Shown: positions 11,814 through 24,054, counted from the stretch's first letter. The stretch: DNA of 64,000 nucleotides from Eucalyptus grandis (GCF_016545825.1 NC_052619.1:1875501-1939500); one strand, 5' to 3'. Translations and numbers: made by a program. The notes: generated from the sequence alone by a model not told the origin.

Positions 11814-13083
11814 GGGAAAAGTGCCAAAAAAGTCATAAACCTTTTGTCTTTGTGCCGATTTAGTCCTAAACCTTTTTTTGGTGCCGATTTAGTCCTAAAC
11901 CTTTGTACATTGTGCCAATTCAGTCCTTTCCGGCCAATTTTGGCCGGATTTTGCTGACGATGATCGATCGACGGCTTTGATCGGCGCTGACGTGGGCACA
12001 TTTTAATAATATTTTAATATTTTTGAATTTTTTTCTTTTTTGAATTTTCTTTTCTTTTTCTTTTTTTCTTTTTTTTTTTCTCCTCTTCTTCCTCCAGCCG
12101 GTCACCGGACGCGACCGGCCAAAGGCGACGGCCGGCAAGGGCGAGGCCGCCCTCGCCGGCCACCTCGCGGGCAAGGGCGAGCCCACCCTCACCGGCCACC
12201 TCGCGGGCGAGGGTCGAGCCTCGCACTGGGCGGCGAGGCGAGAGGTTGAGCCTCCAGCCTCACCGGCCATGGGCAAGCCTCGCCCTCGCCGGATCGGCGA
12301 GGTCGAGCCCCGCCGGCCGCCCTCGCCGGATCTAGCGAGGTCTAGCCTCGTCGGCCATGGGCGAGGCTCGACCCTCACCGGATCTAGAGAGGCTCGAGCC
12401 TCGCCGGCTGGCGAGGTGGGAGGCCCGAGAGCGAGATCCGAACTGTGAGAGAGAAAAAAGCTCGGGCGAGGGTAGATCCGAAGGGAGAGGGAGACCCCGC
12501 CGCGTGAGGCCTCCGCTGCCCGACGCCTTCGTTGTTGCCGCGGCCTCACCTGTTGCCTCCCCGTCAACCAGCCGCGAGCCCTGCCGTGCTGAGCTCGCTG
12601 CTGCCGTTACCCCGATGCAAATCTGCCGCTGTTCTTACGCCCGGAGCCCAACGCAAGCTGTCGTTGTTCCTCCCCGACGTTGGGTGCGCCGTCCTACCGC
12701 CGCCCAGCGCGAGGCTCGCGGCGAGGGCGAGCCTCGCGCCCGAGGCTCGACCCTCGCCCGCAAGGTGGCCGGCGGGCGGTCGCCTCGGCCGGTCGCCGAG
12801 GTCCGGCAACCAGCCCGAAGAAGAAGAGGAGAAGAAAAAAGAAAAAGAAAAAGAAAAACAGAAAACGAAAAAAAAAAAAAAAAAATTCAAAAATATTAAA
12901 ATATATTAAAATGTGTCCACGTCAACGCCGATCAGCCACGTCGCCAGCGGCCGGCCCGTCCAAGTCAAAATCCGGCCAAAATTGGCCGGAAAGGACTGAA
13001 ATGGCACAACGTACAAAGGTTTAGGACTAAATCGGCACTAAAAAAAAGTTTAGACTAAATCGGCACAAAGACAAAAGGTTTAA
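11814..13083. mobile_element. GC-rich long-TIR element (Mutator-like)
   Basis: Inverted repeats of about 200 bp. The left arm (11820-12030) is a series of motifs around GCCGATTTAGTCCTAAACC; the right arm (about 12895-13083) is its reverse complement, ending more abruptly. Between them lie T/C-rich and A/G-rich tracts around an 800-bp core of extreme GC content made of repeated GCCTCGCCGG-like words. Long open frames on both strands in the core follow from GC richness. No clear target duplication was found, so the right end may be truncated. It lies just right of the copy-A breakpoint. Confidence 0.6.
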
Positions 13084-13297
13084 CACAGACGCACGGACAT
13101 ACGGAAACACTCGATTAAGCTTGCGAGCCAATTGAATCGAACTTCGTTAGGCTCGAACTCAGCTCAACAAGTTACTCGAGCTGCTTGAAATCAAGTCGAG
13201 CTCAAAGAAATCGAGCCGATCTCGAGTAGATCTCGAGTAAGGGAAAAAGTCCAGCACGAGGAGCAGGACTCTACCACAGTCTACGGAGACTAATCAA

Positions 13298-13384
13298 TGC
13301 AACTTTGAAATCGGGGAAGATGGAGAAGAAGCTTCCCAGCTTAGGCCGGAAGTTCAACGCCCCCGCATGGTGAAATACCTGAAA
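13298..13384 (+). pseudogene. PLR exon-4 relic, copy 1
   Basis: Reads C-NFEIGEDGEEASQLRPEV and on to MVKYLK, matching the C-terminus of PLR-A and PLR-B (NFEIGEDAEEASQLYPEV...MNEYLKIFA) with several changes. The end is cut by the start of the second tandem unit. No other PLR exon is nearby. Confidence 0.82.
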
Positions 13385-13580
13385 TGGAAACACTCAATTA
13401 AGCTTGCAAGCCGATCGAATCGAACTTTGTTAGGCTCGAACTCAGCTCGACAAGTTACTCGAGCTGCTTGAAATCAAGTCGAGCTCAAAGAAATCGAGCC
13501 GATCTCGAGTAGATCTCGAGTAAGGGAAAAAGTCCAGCACGAGAAGCAGGACTCTACCACAGTCTAAGGAGACTAATCAA

Positions 13581-13679
13581 TGTAACTTTGAAATTGGGGA
13601 AGATGAAGAAGAAGCTTCCCAGCTTAGGCCGGAAGTTCAACGCCCCCGGATGGCCAAATACCTGAAAATCTGCGCATGA
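13581..13679 (+). pseudogene. PLR exon-4 relic, copy 2 (with stop)
   Basis: Reads C-NFEIGEDEEEASQLRPEV...MAKYLKICA followed by TGA at the position of the normal PLR stop. Its differences from both PLR-A and PLR-B suggest it descends from a third, older PLR copy, not from a break in either gene. Confidence 0.82.
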
Positions 13680-13797
13680 TAGGACTAAGAAAACATATGG
13701 ATCTAGATTTTAACTTCTTAATTATAGAAGATTCTGTCCTGTGTCTCTTCGTGATCAAAACTATGGTTTAACCTAATATATTTCAATCTACTCTCAA

Positions 13798-14663
13798 GGT
13801 CCATTTATTTCACGAAAAATATTTTCCTTATTTTTCGGTGTTTGGTTTTCTTAAAAAATGAGTCAATGTAAAATATTTTTCTACAAAAATTTAAATTCAA
13901 GAAGATGATTTTCTATTTGAAACAATTGAAAAATATTTTTCCAAAATATTGCTAAATACGTTTGGACTTGAATTGTGCGCCTGGGCATGGAAACCTCAAC
14001 CGGTCTCCAATAGTCGGGCTTGGGTCCTAGGCTCAGGCCTAGGCCCCCAGCGTCCATGCCCAAGTCCATTTAGGCTGAGCCCAAACACCGGTACCCATAC
14101 CTAATGCTTCAGCACCCAAGCATAGGTCCATAAAGGTCGTCTTGGGTCCCCAACACTCAAGCTTTGGTCATGACCCTTTAGGCGCGAGTCCACAAAGGCC
14201 ATGCACAAGTCCTCGGTGCTCAAGTTTGGGTCCTTGGTTAATAAAACGTTTTTTTTATAAAAATATTTTTAAAAAATCCAAATTTTTAATTTTTTCAATT
14301 TTTAAATTATTTTTTATTTGATATATTCATTTCTTTTATTTTTCTTTTCTTTGCTTCTACCTTGGTTGGTTGTGGCTACAGCCAATGACCAACTACAAGT
14401 GAGCTCAAGCTCAGCAAGCTTCAAGCTTGTCGACCTGGCAAGGCTTGAGCTCGAGATATTCGTTGCAGCGGCAACCGGCCAAAGAAGAAGAAACATAAAA
14501 GAAAAGAATATATAAAATTAAAAGTAACTAAGAAATACGAATTTTTGATTATTTTCCTCATCATATTTTATACTTTTTGAGTCTTTTTCAGGTTTCCGTA
14601 AAGACTTACTAAAAGATATTTCTTAAAAATGATAAATTTTCCGTCCAACAAACAGATCGTTAA
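13798..14663. mobile_element. Probable degenerate TIR element
   Basis: The left end (CCATTTATTTCACGAAAAAT) and the reverse complement of the right end (CTGTTTGTTGGACGGAAAAT) resemble each other over about 50 bp. The interior at 13980-14240 repeats short CCCAAGTCCAT-like phrases. No target duplication was defined. Confidence 0.35.
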
Positions 14664-16300
14664 TCTTCTGTAGGTCATAGAGTTGCAATAATTGACTTTC
14701 GCGATCAAAGCTTTTCTTTAAAATATCGTCGGCACGGGGTGGGGTCGTTCTCACACCAATCGTCAAGGAATCTTTGGTGGAGCCGACAGACCAATCGGAA
14801 GGTGTGGCTCCCGTTACACCAGTTTTTTACACATCTATCGGTGAGTATTATCGTACCTCGTAAGGATTCCATACTTATCAATGAATATTCAAGCAATAAG
14901 TATCTAAATAGCATCGATATACAATATGAACATGCGACACATCGACGCGTTATTTCTTAAAAATAGAAATTCCAATACGTTAAGACGCATTGTATATTAA
15001 ATGAATACTTTTATTTTTAATTAATTTGATTCAAATTCACAATTAAATAAATTATAATAGAAGAGCCTACAATGAGTTTGTAATAATAATATTAATAAAT
15101 TTATGCAGAGGAAATTCAAAAGATATTTTCATAATTAATGCGTATCTATATTTGGGAACATGCTTATAACTGTAACAAAAGTTTTGATGAAATTAATGAC
15201 TAACAAGAAATTATAATTAATTTATTTAAATAAATTTATGATCTTCTATAATGATCAAAATTTATTATTATTTAACATATGGTATTTTTATTTTTCAAAA
15301 TCACTTTATAACCTCTTTTATTTATTTTTCTGATAAAAAATGCAAACCCTCAAGAGTCCACCCCAGGCCTGCATGCCCAAATTATTTCACTCCCTCATTT
15401 CTTCCTTCGCTCCCCCCCCGCCCCCAACCAAAAAAAAAAAAAAAAATCACTTGTCGTGCTTCACTTCCTTTATTAAAAATGCAAGTCACCCTCTCGTTCA
15501 CCCACCTTGCACAAAGAAAAAATCAAGCCAAGGTCCCATCAAAATCCCATTTTTAATTTTTTTTATTTATTTATTAGTTTCCTCCCTCAGAAACCTTAGC
15601 TGCTGCTTCCTCCTCCTCACACGACCCTCTTCCTCTTGATCTCTACTCTCTCTCTCTCTCTCTCTCTCACCTCACTAGCCATCACAATCGCTCGCCTCCG
15701 ACGCTTCCTCTTTTGCAGTTGTAGCCTCGTTGCTAGTTTTCCATTGCGGCATCATAATTGTGACCTTCTAGGTCACCTCAGTCTTTGCTCTTGCTCTAAC
15801 CCCCTCCCCCGCCTGCCCTCACCTTGATCCTCCAACGTCTTCTTCAACAATTCTTTCTACTAGACACTCGTGTCAATATTTATCAAAAAAAGTTGATCAC
15901 GTGTCGGAATTTTTGGACATGTGTTGACAACGTGTCTGAACGTGTCAGAATGTGTCAGACACATAGATACATGTTGGACACAACATGGAAGCTACGGCAA
16001 TGTGTTTGTACTTCGTAGATAAGTACTTTGCACCACCCGTGATCCAAAACTCCGAGGTCAAAGAGCCCATAACCACAATTCCATTAATTCGCTCATGAAG
16101 TGAATCAAACTCGTAATCTTGTGAAAGACAAATAAACCCTTTACAACTAAGCCAAACACTCTGGCGGTCCTGCCTCTGCATGCTGACTATTCTACGACGA
16201 AGATTCTTTATAAAACTTCCTAAAAGGGTTTTTCGGTCATTGGGCATTATTCACGTTAAAATCACCTAGTAATCAGGCACAAAGAAAGAAGCTTGAAAGT
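14664..16300. other. Intergenic, AT-rich
   Basis: No gene seen. It contains poly-A and poly-C tracts near 15412-15446 and a (CT)n run at about 15643-15668. A weak tRNA-like stretch on the minus strand (about 16085-16165) could be SINE debris. Confidence 0.5.
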
Positions 16301-16394
16301 GATGGGAAAAAAAGGGACGACTTTAAGGCTCCACTAATAGCAAATCGGATGGGAAAAAAAGGGACGACTTTAAGGCTCCACTAATAGCAAATCG
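16301..16394 (+). repeat. 47-bp tandem duplication upstream of PLR-B
   Basis: Two perfect units starting GATGGGAAAAAAAGGG at 16301 and 16348, ending about 320 bp before the PLR-B ATG. This is a recent local duplication in the probable promoter. Confidence 0.9.
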
Positions 16395-16639
16395 GAATCG
16401 TTAATTGGCATTATTGCTATTCTAATACATGATCTAATCTGCTACATTTAGCTTAAACCCTAACCAATCAACCGGTGTAAAGGCGGACATCATTATTACG
16501 TAGATCAAGACGCAAATAATGAAATAAAAGGGGAGGAAAAGGAATTCTTGACTCAGTCTCATTCTCAAGTATTTGATACCCTACCAACTCAAGATTAAGT
16601 CGCAAGATTCAAATTGCGCACGAAACCTCTCTGTCTATC

Positions 16640-16647
16640 TATATATA
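16640..16647 (+). promoter_or_regulatory. TATA box of PLR-B
   Basis: TATATATA inside CTATCTATATATAGATCC, about 70 bp before the ATG at 16717. That leaves a short leader, as expected for a TATA promoter. Confidence 0.6.
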
Positions 16648-16716
16648 GATCCTCTCGTTGCTCTAATTCATCACCTCACAGAAGTAACATAAGCTCTCCC
16701 AGAATCCTCACATCAC

Positions 16717-19700
16717 ATGGCGAAGAGCAAGGTCCTCGTCGTTGGCGGCACTGGCTACATCGGGCGGAGGCTCGTGGGGGCAAGCCTGGACCAGGGCCAC
16801 CCCACGTACGTCCTCCAGCGTCCGGAGATCGGCCTCGACATTGAGAAGCTCCAGATGCTGCTGTGCTTCAAGAGGCGCGGCGCCCAACTCGTCGAGGCCT
16901 CGTTCTCAGACCTCAGGAGCCTCGTCGACGCCGTGAGGCTGGTCGACGTTGTCATCTGCGCCATGTCGGGGACCCACGTACGGAGCCACAACATCCTGAT
17001 GCAGCTCAAGCTCGTGGAGGCCATCAAAGAAGCCGGAAATGTCAAGGTAATCAGCGTAACGCAAACTCATTTTTTTCTCTTTTTAGAGCGGTCTTTATTG
17101 AGTTGCTACTATGCACTTTTTTCTTTCATTCTGTTCGGTTCGAAGTTGTTCTTAGGGTTTTAGAGAGTATTATGCACTTCGTATGATGCTCAATTTCACA
17201 GCAAGTACCTATATCTATGGTGTGCCTAGTAATACAGCTTCTTGTGGTACTACATGTATAATAATTGATCTAAGATCTATCTACGGAGTAATCGGGATAG
17301 GGAATCTGTGTCTTGAAAAAAAAAAATCAAGATTTTACATAACAATAAAAATATATCTATAAATCTGGAGGTATTTGTTGAAATATTCTTTTTACCCTTA
17401 GAGTAGGAAAAAAAAATATTTCTCTCATTTTTCAACTTATGATAGGACTTTCTTCACTTATTTTTCTTATTCTTTTCTTTCTAGCCCTTATACACACGTT
17501 TGACTTGGACATCAATCTGATGTCCACACCATAGATAGCGAAATATGTCGAGAAAGTCAAAAGAGTAGGAGAAATGTTACAATACTTTTTGAGCTTGTAG
17601 ATATTCAAACACGAGAAATAGAATATACAACGCTAATATAAAAGAAGATTTTGCACCGGCAATCTTATTTACTTTTGATTTGAGGCTTTGATCATTCACT
17701 CTTGTAGTATCCATCAAATCAAAAGTGAACAAGATCGCTTAAGGAAAAGAAATTACATTGAGGCATAAGTTATAATTACCAATTTGAATATTTACATGGT
17801 ATTGCAAATGAAGTTATATATGCGCACATTACATGATTATCACAATTGGAGGGTCCAAGAGGGTGAAGAATTGATTTTTCGCACCACTTAGTGCAAAAAC
17901 CTAAAAACGGCCAGTCGCCCCCCACCTCAACAGAACCATTGAAAATTTCTAGAAGTTCGCTTGAGATAAAAGGCATAAAAAGTTCAAAATATTTCGAATT
18001 AAATATAATTTATATTTAAGAGTAAGATTTTGAGGAAGTTAAAATTAAAGTAGAAGTCGTTCCAAATAAATTAAAATTAGGTGGATTTCGTTATTGGAAA
18101 AAAATAATAGAGTTGCAAATTCATAAAATGCCAAACATATATTCACATTCGATCGTTTTGGAGCATAGTACGTTATGTTTATGTCGATAATTATATAATC
18201 ATCTATAGTCGCAGCATCTCATTTTATAAACTCTCAAAATGCTGATCTTTGAGTTATGTTATTCCGAAATTTTTTCGAAAAAACATGTGATGCGTGCGAC
18301 CTCAATATGTCACTACTTCCTAATTTGGTCTCCGAACAAGCAAGTGTTCCAAACAGAAAAGGCCGAAGGCCAAACATGGCTTGAATTGTCCATCTTATAT
18401 TATATAATAGACAAATAAATAAATAGGTACATACGCATGAACAATTACACGCTATACCTTTGCCAAACGTAATTTTCCGCCGCCTCCATACATTTTTCTT
18501 TGCATTTTTTGCCGATTATGTGAAAAAGCTCTTTTCGACCGACCATACAAATGTGTGCCTTTTGAACTACTCCCATTGGTGGGTGGGTGCTCTTCCTTTT
18601 TAGATAAGAATTTAATTTGAAAATAAAGGAGGGCTCCCACGAATTATGATGGTTGCCGTCTTTGGAAAAGAACTCGTGCCGTGCATGTTCCCTTGACCGA
18701 TTGCGCCTTTTCGTTTGCTTAATCTAACAACCACCTGGATTTTTGTCTAGTTTTATTCTTGTTTTGTCATGCATACGATCAAAGTTCCACTTCAATGATA
18801 AAAGTGAAGGAATTGTGCTATGAGGTCTCTGTAGGACAAGTTTCTTCATTTCTTGTCCCTCCTAAATAAAAAAATTTTAACTTGTTGTGCCTTTGATTAT
18901 TTTTGTTTAAATTGCATTCTTCTAACTTCAGTATGTTCGGAAATTGGGATAAATACTATCTTATTTCTTTTAGTTTGTCAGGTTAATATTTCATGTCGCT
19001 TTTTTTTTTTTTTTTTGTAATAGATTCAACTCTAACTTTGGCTATGATTTGTGTTGTATTTCTAGTTCTAATTGTTAGAAGAATTGTACCAAACTCCCCC
19101 CCCAAAAAAAAAAAAAAAAAAAAAAAAAGACTCTGAGGATAGTACGCATTTACACATAAATTTTCAACCATTACACATTATCTTCTTAACTCTTCTTTAT
19201 TAAAAACGTTAATTCGTTATTATACGTGACTTTCCAGGAGTAAATTCGTCCTTTCATCTTCTTTTTTTTTAATGAAAATTCTCCTTCACTCTTGATTTTT
19301 GTAAAAAAATAAAAAGTGAAGAAAATGGAGAAAGATTAATTAAATAAAAAATTAATGAAAAGTAACACAATTAAGTATAAAGGAAAAAGGCTCAATAACA
19401 AGAAGGTGAAGTGAATAAAATTGAATATTCTTTATGTTTTAAATGTTGATGCAAAAAATTGATTACTCAATAAAAATACTTTAAAACCCACCTTAGTTTG
19501 AGATAATCATTTCCCTGTATGAGTTGAGGACATCATTTCTTTTTTTTCCTTTTGACTAATAACTTTTATTATTGACCTTTTTTTCTTATTGAGGCACTTC
19601 CATTTTTTATTTAATTTGGTTGATATTTTCTTAAAATACCTTATTCAGTTTTATTAAAGCTGCTACATTTACCAAGTTTTGACAAGTTCTTATTGTTTAA

Positions 19701-22700
19701 TATTATTGATATTTATTGTTCCTATTATTTTTAGTTGATTTCGTTTTCTTTCATTTTCTATATTTTTAATCTTTTGCGGCAATCAAGAGTAAAAGAGAAA
19801 TTTCCTTAAAAAATGATATGAGAATATACTTTTACTCCTCAAACATGTGCGTTGCACATGCACACGGAAAAATAACTCAGGGTTTATGGCTCTAACAAAA
19901 CTAAAAACCTACCGTCTAACACTTGAAAGTTGAAGGGCAAACGTGCACTACCCTAAAAATTTTATGGAGAGTTTTGCATGATTTCTCCTAATTGTTAACA
20001 ATTTTGTATATTTTATTATGCTTACATTGCTTGAGGTAATTTTTCCTATCCTTCTTGTTTCTTCTGCTTCATCATAAACCTCGATTTACTTTTTCTAGTT
20101 TATGTTTTCAGTACGGCTTGTCTTATATAGGGCCTGTTTGGTTCAACTTTGGGGAAATGGCTTTGCATTTCCCCAAGTATATTTAGAAGAATGGGCATTT
20201 GGTGAATGTTGAAGTGTTTGGGAATTCTTTTTTGGTGTAGCATTTTGCAAAATAACTTTGGGAAGAAAAGAAAAAAGAAAAAAAGAAAAGGAAAAAGGAG
20301 GAGGAGATGTTCTTGACGCAGAGGAGGGGAGCGAGTGGGGGAGGCGGCCGGTGGCTGTGGTGGGGGAGGCGGCCGGTGGCTGTGGGGAGGCGGCCAGTGG
20401 CTGTGGTGGTGGGAAGGCGGCGGGTCACGCGACCCACGCACCGCCGTCCTGTGGGTCGCGCGGCCTCAGGGCAACCGGATCTGGCCGGCTGAGCACCGCT
20501 CAACCTGTCGCGCGACACCGCCTGAGGCCGCGACCCACGCGACGGCGGTGCGTGGCGACCGGATCTGGGCGGCTGAGCACCGCTCAGCCCGTGGCGTGAG
20601 TCGCGCGACGCCGCCTCCCCGACGACCCACGCGACGGTGGTGCGTGGCAACCGGATCTGGGCGGCTGAGCACCGCTCAGCCCGTGGCGTAGGTCGCGCGA
20701 CGCCGCCTGAGGCCGCGACCCACACAACGGCGATGCGTGGCGACCGGTGCTCAGCCCGTCGCGTGGGTCGCGCGACCCAGGCGACGCCGCTGAGGTCGCG
20801 ACCCACGCGACGGTGGTGCATGGCCACGGCGGCGTGGGGCGACGGTGGTGCGTGGCCACGGCGGTGTGTGGCGACGTCCATGTGTGCGCGACCAGCTCCG
20901 GCTGGTTGAGCTCCGCCGGCTGGGCTTTGGTCTTGAAGAAACGAGGGAGACAAGGAAGACGATGAACAGTAGATTTTGAGGGTAAAACAAGAAAACTCAA
21001 TTATCAGTGAGGGCAATATTGGAAGAAAAAAAATTCATTAAACCCTCCTTCATCATACCGAAAATGCTGAATGCCCAACCTGCTTTGGGCTTTCAGCATT
21101 CCAGAGCATTCCAAATGTTAGCATTCTCCCAAGTATACCTCAAAATGCTGAACCAAACGGCTGAAATTTTTCTCAAGGGGCTTTCAGGGCTGAAAGCCCC
21201 TTGGGAATGCTAAACCAAACAGCCCCATAATACAGTATGCAATAAGAAATTGCATCTGCAGAATCATGTTCGGGCGTAGACTCAAAATCTTGTCCATTCA
21301 TCTTGTCTTTGCCATAATCTTTTTGGTTGAACTTGAACTGAACACTTGCTCTCCTGTAGTTTGCAAAATGGAAAGTTCAAGTAGAGAAGTTATAATCTTC
21401 GAACTATACTGACTTTTCTTAAATAGAAAGATAGATTATACATTCCGTTGAGTGAGCGTATAATGCAATGAAAGTGTATTCGTGAAGAAATTCTTGCACT
21501 GATTTTCTATTATAAATGCATTAGGACAAACGAAATTTCCTCCTCTAACTTGTGTTGATCTTCTCATTCGGTTCTCCATTTGAGCAGTGGATTCTGTAAC
21601 TCACTCAATTTCTGCAATCAAATCTTCTTAGTTCTTGAAATTTGGACATGACTCTGCTAAGAAAGCTATTTATCTTGTGTCATTACCACGGTGGGTGCAT
21701 CTCTTTCTCTATCGCACGAGCTTTTTTTTTTTCCAGCTTTGCTAATGCACAGTCACGTCGACATCATGTCGAAGAATCGTCATGCAACAAATACTAATGA
21801 CATTTTGAATGTTTGCTAATTCTTTGTAGCGGTTTTTGCCGTCAGAGTTCGGAATGGACCCGGCCCGGATGGGTCATGCAATTGAGCCGGGAAGGGTCAC
21901 GTTCGATCAGAAAATGGAGGTGAGAAAAGCAATCCAGGAAGCCAAGATCCCCTTCACATACATCTCAGCCAACTGCTTTGCTGGTTATTTTGTGGGCAAT
22001 CTCTCCCAAATGTCGAGCCTCACTCCTCCAAAAGACACCGTATATCTCTATGGAGATGGCAACGTCAAAGGTATGTGAGGTGCATAAACCTACTTTAGGC
22101 ATAATAACAAGGGTTATTTATTAGAGAAAAGATCGTCTCTAACCATGCTTCTGATTAGTGGGTTACAACCATATGATTTCCATATTTATAACCAACCAAT
22201 CAGGAGATTGGTTGGAGCAAATTTCCTCTAACTAGAGACGGAGAAGACCATGTTCACCATTTAGAATACCAGCATAATAACATTTTTAATAAACTTATGA
22301 AAAAAGGGTTGACTAAGTGGTAAAATAATCGGAAAATGGGCCTTAAGAAACTGTAATCTCATGTTCGAACTCTACTCGACACAACGATCCCCTAAACTTG
22401 ACATAAGTCCCAAATGCTACCATGTGAAATGATCAATTCATGTCAAAGTAGGTCATTTATCTATGTTAGTTTGGACTTTGAGGGAGCTATAAATTTTATT
22501 GTATATATTGATTCAATCTTTCAGCAACATCTTGTTAGGTGAGATTGTGTCATATATTAATATGTTTTTATCTCATGTCAACAATGAGGTAAGAGCTTAC
22601 GTAATCAACCAATATCATCCTAGTCGTATCCTTGAACATCTCCATTAGATTACTCAAGTACTTGATCAGAAGGGCGATCACTAGCTTTGTATATCTAGAC

Positions 22701-23498
22701 TAAATCAGGACTACATAAAATATTCCGAGAGATCACAAAATCTATCAAGGTCGACAACCTTGGCTTGGTTAAGTCATTTAGCCAAGTTCAACACTTCTTT
22801 TTGGTAAGACACGAGTATGTGCGAATATGTATATAGATAAGTTATGAAAATGTTCGATACTGCATTACTGTTGCAGCTGTTTTTCTCGATGAAGATGATA
22901 TCGCAACGTACGCAATTAAAACGATCGATGATCCGAGAACGCTGAACAAGACAGTCTACCTAAGGCCACCAGAGAACATTCTGTCCCAAAGACAACTGGT
23001 GGAGATGTGGGAGAAGCTCAGTGGAAAGACCCTGGAGAAGAGAAGCATTTCTGCAGAAGACTTCCTCGCCCCCATGAAAGGTACTTGTCTGATTTATTGT
23101 TTCGTTAGATGACATGTACTTTTGTAGAATTTCGTGTTGGCATATCCTTAGGTTCAATGACAACTTAAACAATGCGACGGTGATCATGTTTTTGAACGCT
23201 GACTGGAAAATCTAATAAAAACCCTTTTGCATATTTACCATCAAGAGTGACCTGCTACATAAATACTTGCGACAATAGCTTCAGATCTATGGTAGACCAT
23301 ATTTAGATGATATTAAGCTATCCTTCTGTTTCAGGATTGGATTATGCGCAGCAAGAGGGAGTGGGGCATTTCTACCACATAATGTATGAAGGCTGTTTGA
23401 CAAACTTTGAAATTGGGGAAGATGCAGAAGAAGCTTCCCAGCTTTATCCTGAAGTTCAATACACCCGCATGAATGAATACCTGAAGATTTTTGCATGA
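16717..23498 (+). CDS. PLR: PLR-B: bifunctional pinoresinol-lariciresinol reductase
   Basis: Four exons: 16717-17046, 21830-22070, 22877-23080 and 23335-23498. They sum to 939 bp, a 312-residue protein, the usual PLR length. Residues 1-110 hold the Rossmann loop VGGTGYIGRRLV and the PTYVLQRPE segment. Exon 2 starts RFLPSEFGMDP and carries the expected catalytic Lys in TFDQKMEVRKA. The C-terminus is NFEIGEDAEEASQLYPEV to KIFA. The family reduces pinoresinol to lariciresinol and then secoisolariciresinol with NADPH in lignan synthesis. Intron 1 is 4.8 kb and holds a 1.1-kb PIF/Harbinger-like element; the other introns are 0.8 and 0.25 kb. Compared with PLR-A there are about eight substitutions over the 203 shared residues, several in B at positions where A looks more like the family norm (QQEGV for QQVGV, HIMYE for HIFYE, APMK for ASMK). 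Other members of the isoflavone-reductase-like family are possible but less likely. Confidence 0.92.
17047..19178 (+). other. PLR-B intron 1, 5' part (single-copy in window)
   Basis: AT-rich intron sequence left of the part shared with copy A. It has a T-run near 18999, and a C-run followed by about 30 A at 19095-19129. No coding exon fits the PLR frame here, and no other gene is seen. Confidence 0.6.
20130..21226. mobile_element. PIF/Harbinger-like element with GC-rich core, in PLR-B intron 1
   Basis: TIRs GGGCCTGTTTGGTT (left) and GGGGCTGTTTGGTT (right, reversed), with a 3-bp duplication ATA (20127-20129 and 21227-21229). Copy A has no insert here (near 940-950). Near both ends are short palindromes able to form hairpins. 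The core (about 20300-20900) is very GC-rich, with tandem 84-93-bp units starting CCGGATCTGG. There is no transposase: open frames exist in several registers simply because the core lacks AT-rich stops. PIF/Harbinger is inferred from the TIR and 3-bp duplication. Confidence 0.75.
20475..20840 (+). repeat. GC-rich tandem repeat (84-93 bp units)
   Basis: Units start at 20475, 20559, 20651 and 20744 with CCGG(ATCTGG), each containing GCTGAGCACCGCTCA-like and GCGACCCACGCGACGG-like words. The fourth unit is shortened. Confidence 0.75.
22308..22500 (+). repeat. tRNA-like (SINE-type) segment in PLR-B intron 2
   Basis: Counterpart of 2029-2220, with box A-like TTGACTAAGTGGTAAA and box B-like ATGTTCGAACTC. 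Present in both copies, so older than the duplication. Confidence 0.4.
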
Positions 23499-24054
23499 TC
23501 ATACTAAGAACCATTTGTACCACTCGGAGTTTGCTCTCGCTATCCAAATAAAAATCTTGAGTTTCTCTATCATGATTCTATCATTTCTGCGATTATAAAT
23601 TGGTCTAAGCCGAGATTTGTGATCAATGATTGCGCTCTCTACGAACTCAGCAGAAACAAAAACCAGCTCAGAGTACTCCTACAATTGTCCTAGCTAAGGA
23701 TTTCTGGGTAATTCAAAAGCTGTTTTTTGTAATTAGTGACAATAAGATTTCTGGGTAATTCACAAGAAGAATAGGCTTCATTTCTCACAACTCAACTTAA
23801 AATTTCAGGTATTGCCAATAAGCCATCTCTTTTGTCATACTACAACTCCCAGTCATTTGAAAATATTACAGTTACATAGAAGCAGCAGTTCACGTATTCA
23901 AAGTCTGTCATCCCAATAGTGTTCCCACTATGCATTTTTTAGGAAACCCCTCTTTAGTCCTTCCCTACTTATTGGCATCATGTTATAGTTAATCCGTTTC
24001 TAACATATATCAACATACCCGACACTCTCAATCGTTCTATTTTGATTGGTTAGG

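Larger units (their letters stand above)
13103..13679 (+). repeat. 283-bp tandem duplication containing PLR relics
   Basis: Two units start with GGAAACACTC at 13103 and 13386 (period 283) and differ at only a few positions. Each has a CTCGAG-rich stretch followed by a remnant of PLR exon 4. Confidence 0.85.

Noticed and set aside
11920..12899. Overlapping 215- and 180-codon frames on opposite strands
   Set aside because: GC-rich repeat core of a TIR element with Lys/Glu runs from the flanking A-rich tracts; no conserved motif.
20183..21016. 277-codon open frame on the minus strand
   Set aside because: It lies wholly within the GC-rich core of a transposable element, is one of several overlapping open frames on both strands, and its translation is Arg/Pro/Ala-rich tandem repeat with no domain.
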